From NCBI GenBank assembly GCA_903921455.1, contig CAIXPZ010000017.1:1-61315 (forward strand): a stretch of DNA of 61,315 nucleotides, given 5' to 3'. Shown here one piece after another: positions 59,240 to 61,315 of this stretch; the stretch's first letter is position 1, and the number at the start of each line of letters is the position of its first letter. Below the pieces are notes generated by a model, which searched no databases, was not told the origin of the DNA, and was given only the letters and a program-made list of their open reading frames with translations. Source of the DNA: an uncultured Verrucomicrobia subdivision 3 bacterium. Its GTDB lineage: Bacteria > Verrucomicrobiota > Verrucomicrobiae > Limisphaerales > UBA11358. A program made the translations under genes and the position numbers.

Positions 59240-59926
59240 TTAATTCCCCCTCGGCCGTTTGACGACGACTTCAATCTCCGCTTGGTTCTTCGCGATCATG
59301 TTTGCGGGCAGAATGCCGCGCCAGAAGACGTTCGGGTAAACCACCGCGCTGCGCCCGAGGATGCTGCCGGGGTTCAGTACGGCGTTGCAGCCGGCTTCGG
59401 CGTGGTCGCCCATCAGCGCGCCGAACTTGCGCAAACCGGTGTCGCGCGGCCCGCCGTCCACCTCCACCTCGATGTTGCCGGGAAAGAGTTTTACGTTGGA
59501 AATCTTCGCTCCCGCGCCGAGATGCGCCTTGTGGCCGAGAATGGAGTCGCCGATGTAATTGTAATGCGGCACCTGCGCGCCGTTGAAGAGCAGGGCGTTC
59601 TTGAGTTCGCTCGCGTTGCCCACCACGCAGTCGTCGCCGATGAGGACGTTCTCGCGGATATAGGCGTTGTGGCGGATCTGGCAGTTTTTCCCGATGATCG
59701 CCGGGCCTTTGATCATTGCCCCGGGCTCGACCACCGTGCCGGAGCCGATGAGGACGCGGTCGCCGATACTGGCGCCGGGAAAACGCGGGGCGGGATTCTG
59801 CTTGGACACTTTGGCGGTGAGATAGGCGTCAATCTTCTTGAGCGCGTCCCACGCGAATTCGCAGTGATCAAACAGCACGGCGTGTTCTGTCTGGGACAGG
59901 TCAAACAACTCTTCAGCTTTGAACAT
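59240..59926 (-). CDS. left-handed beta-helix nucleotidyltransferase/acyltransferase-like protein
   Basis: 228 aa. Hexapeptide repeats run from about residue 50 to 200: GASIGDRVLIGSGTVVEPGA, IIGKNCQIRHNAYIRENVLI, NALLFNGAQVPHYNYIGDSI and LGRSAVVYPNVFWRGILP. It has the C-terminal half layout of GlmU-like proteins without the N-terminal uridyltransferase Rossmann domain. HYNYIGDSILGHKAHLGAGA matches the GlmU acetyltransferase region. Likely a sugar-nucleotide acetyltransferase; the substrate is unknown. The preceding 49 residues are helical. Confidence 0.78.
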   Translation of the reverse strand: MFKAEELFDLSQTEHAVLFDHCEFAWDALKKIDAYLTAKVSKQNPAPRFPGASIGDRVLIGSGTVVEPGAMIKGPAIIGKNCQIRHNAYIRENVLIGDDCVVGNASELKNALLFNGAQVPHYNYIGDSILGHKAHLGAGAKISNVKLFPGNIEVEVDGGPRDTGLRKFGALMGDHAEAGCNAVLNPGSILGRSAVVYPNVFWRGILPANMIAKNQAEIEVVVKRPRGN

Positions 59927-60153
59927 GGCAAAAAACTAAAGGAAATGTCCGCGCTGGCAAAGGGAAATGGGGTCAGTCCAATTGCGGGACACGGGCGGCT
60001 GAATAGTGGACACCCCAAAAAAGCGGTGGGCAAACGTCGGCGATAATGCGAGGGAACCGATCTGTTCCGGAAATTTAATGTGTTGGCTCGTGATGTGCTG
60101 AATGAAGTTCGCAATAGGTTGTCAGCAGAAGTCGTAAAACAAATTTCAACGTT

Positions 60154-61152
60154 ATGTCAGTCAAATTTCAATTTCAGTTTGCCGGGGCTGACTTCAGCCG
60201 GCCCAGTTCACCGCATCGGAAGTGGCTGCGCATCGGGTTGACATCGCTGGCGGTGGTGCTGGCGGGTCTGGCTTACTGGCAATATATCCATCATTTGACC
60301 CACCGCAGTTTAAAAGCGGCGCCGGTGGCGGCCAAAGTGGTCGCCACGGAATCCGCCAAGGTGGTGCCGCCGGCAGCGGCGGTGGCTGCGGTTGCCGCCG
60401 CCCCGGTCGCAACCCTGCCGTCCTCGTTGAAAAAAGTCGCGAACGATAGCGTTGCGGTGGTGGGAAGTTATCTCCTGCAGACGGTGAAAGCGGTTCCGGT
60501 GGCGACTCCCTCGACCGTCCCCCCCGCGGCCCAGCCGATGCCGACCGAAACGGTCGCTGCGCCGGTCGTGGTGACTCCCCCGGTAGCGATTGCTGCTTCC
60601 CGACCGGTGACGCCCCGCCAATACCGGGTGCATACGGACGCGGAACGGCTGATAATGGCCGGCCAGATTGTTTTTGAGAATGTGATGGATATGGCCAACA
60701 AGTATCCCGATGCCTACGGTTTTCAGGCGGGCGATTTTCTTTCGGACGCCAAATTAGGCGCGCCGATGCCCGTCTACACGATTGAAGAATCCGCCCGCGC
60801 CAGCTATCAGAGCGGCCAGCCGATTAAGCCGCTGCTCAAGGCGGCCAAGCAATGGGTGTTCCCCGTCCTGATGGGCGAGCGCATTTGCTGCATGGTCGAG
60901 GTGAAGCAAATCGGCCACGAATACGTTCCCGGCAAGGGCAACAAGTCGCTGGGCATGGCCTGGCAGAAAATCCAGGAGAAATGGTCAACAGAAGATGGCT
61001 ATCATCCGATGTTGGTGGTTAATCCCGATGTGCCTGGCTACTACTTCACGGTGCCGGAATTGCCGACGCAGAACCTCACTGACACGATTGAAATGTTCTA
61101 CTTCCACCCCGGCACCTCGCCGGCGGACGTGATTCTCGCGAGCTGGCGTTGA
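60154..61152 (+). CDS. hypothetical membrane-anchored protein with Ala/Val/Pro-rich linker
   Basis: 332 aa. Membrane helix at about residues 25-42 (RIGLTSLAVVLAGLAYWQY), then an Ala/Val/Pro-rich, low-complexity linker to about residue 155 (KVVPPAAAVAAVAAAPVATL and similar). The C-terminal domain (about 158-332) is compact: RVHTDAERLIMAGQIVFENV, VFPVLMGERICCMVEVKQIG and DTIEMFYFHPGTSPADVILA. The domain is not recognised. It starts at ATG 60154 after 227 bases without a gene, and a tRNA 3' fragment lies 12 bases beyond its stop. Confidence 0.62.
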   Translation: MSVKFQFQFAGADFSRPSSPHRKWLRIGLTSLAVVLAGLAYWQYIHHLTHRSLKAAPVAAKVVATESAKVVPPAAAVAAVAAAPVATLPSSLKKVANDSVAVVGSYLLQTVKAVPVATPSTVPPAAQPMPTETVAAPVVVTPPVAIAASRPVTPRQYRVHTDAERLIMAGQIVFENVMDMANKYPDAYGFQAGDFLSDAKLGAPMPVYTIEESARASYQSGQPIKPLLKAAKQWVFPVLMGERICCMVEVKQIGHEYVPGKGNKSLGMAWQKIQEKWSTEDGYHPMLVVNPDVPGYYFTVPELPTQNLTDTIEMFYFHPGTSPADVILASWR

Positions 61153-61163
61153 ACGGTGGCGGC

Positions 61164-61215
61164 TGGTGCTCCCGCCCGGAATTGAACTGGGATCAACGGT
61201 TTAGGAAACCGGCTA
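61164..61215 (-). other. 3' half of a tRNA-Arg(CCT)-like sequence, possible attachment site
   Basis: Read on the minus strand: CCA end plus discriminator A (61164-61167), 3' acceptor strand CGGGAGC (61168-61174), a T-arm with loop TTCAATT, a five-base variable loop, and an anticodon stem-loop whose loop TTCCTAA gives anticodon CCT (61203-61205). The 5' half is absent: no GCTCCCG acceptor strand and no D-arm follow, and the DNA to the right becomes AT-rich. Duplicated 3' tRNA ends are typical scars of integrase-mediated integration. Confidence 0.6.
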
Positions 61216-61315
61216 CCCTCCTTTCATAACGGTAGCAAGAAAACACAATAAAAATTGGGTGGTTTTCACTTTGTAATGATTCCGTTACACCCAATCTGAT
61301 ACCGCCATCTGATAC

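Noticed and set aside
61164..61240. Complete tRNA gene on the minus strand
   Set aside because: The D-arm and the 5' acceptor strand complementary to CGGGAGC are absent.

Overview
The window looks like a G+C-rich chromosome segment of a Verrucomicrobiota bacterium, most likely from the Pedosphaera/Limisphaerales part of the phylum. This is inferred from gene content: a DUF4912 protein beside a GH57 branching enzyme, a pseudopilin-rich type II secretion operon with a split secretin, large secreted GH2 and six-hairpin glycosidases, Gram-negative lipid A genes, and abundant short interspersed repeats. No rRNA or complete tRNA gene is visible. Layout: 1-6.5 kb holds a partial GH42 enzyme, an AsmA-like protein, a response regulator, the DUF4912/GH57 glucan genes and two small proteins. 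6.5-14.3 kb is a sugar-use block: REP-like hairpins, a secreted GH2 enzyme whose second domain is AT-rich, an FGGY kinase, a secreted six-hairpin glycosidase and rhamnose mutarotase RhaM. 14.4-19.7 kb starts with serine acetyltransferase and then becomes a scar zone: an integron-integrase tail between two direct repeats, an AT-rich tandem array of four related small secreted proteins (two intact, two broken), and an orphan phage terminase joined to the last copy. 19.7-23.6 kb is a minus-strand lipid A/LPS block (lpxK, an lpxL-type acyltransferase, waaF). 23.7-36.3 kb is one plus-strand operon, preceded by a good sigma-54-type promoter, for a type II secretion/type IV pilus-like machine in the order E-F-G-H-I-J-K-L-M-C-D1-D2; its secretin is divided between two separately exported proteins. 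A sensor kinase follows. 38-53 kb holds regulators, rmuC, ridA, a protein with 19 tandem 32-residue repeats, an unusual SDR enzyme, a 21-bp repeat array, a large PAS sensor kinase with its LuxR-type partner, sucC and a small nucleotidyltransferase pair. 53.3-61.2 kb is mostly minus strand: a pseudouridine synthase-methyltransferase fusion, hisI, a TPR protein, a cupin, a nuclease-like membrane protein, a secreted calpain with an EF-hand, and a left-handed beta-helix nucleotidyltransferase-like protein. The right edge carries the 3' half of a tRNA, possibly an attachment site. The most unusual pattern is a family of repeats with a strict 7-base period. Several form two heptamer arms around a short GC-rich core, and three of these build the leader peptides of consecutive pseudopilins (gspG, gspH, gspJ). 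All three leaders are exactly 39 residues long although their sequences differ. Other heptamer runs sit in frame inside waaF (also supplying its start codon) and inside the pseudouridine synthase-methyltransferase gene.
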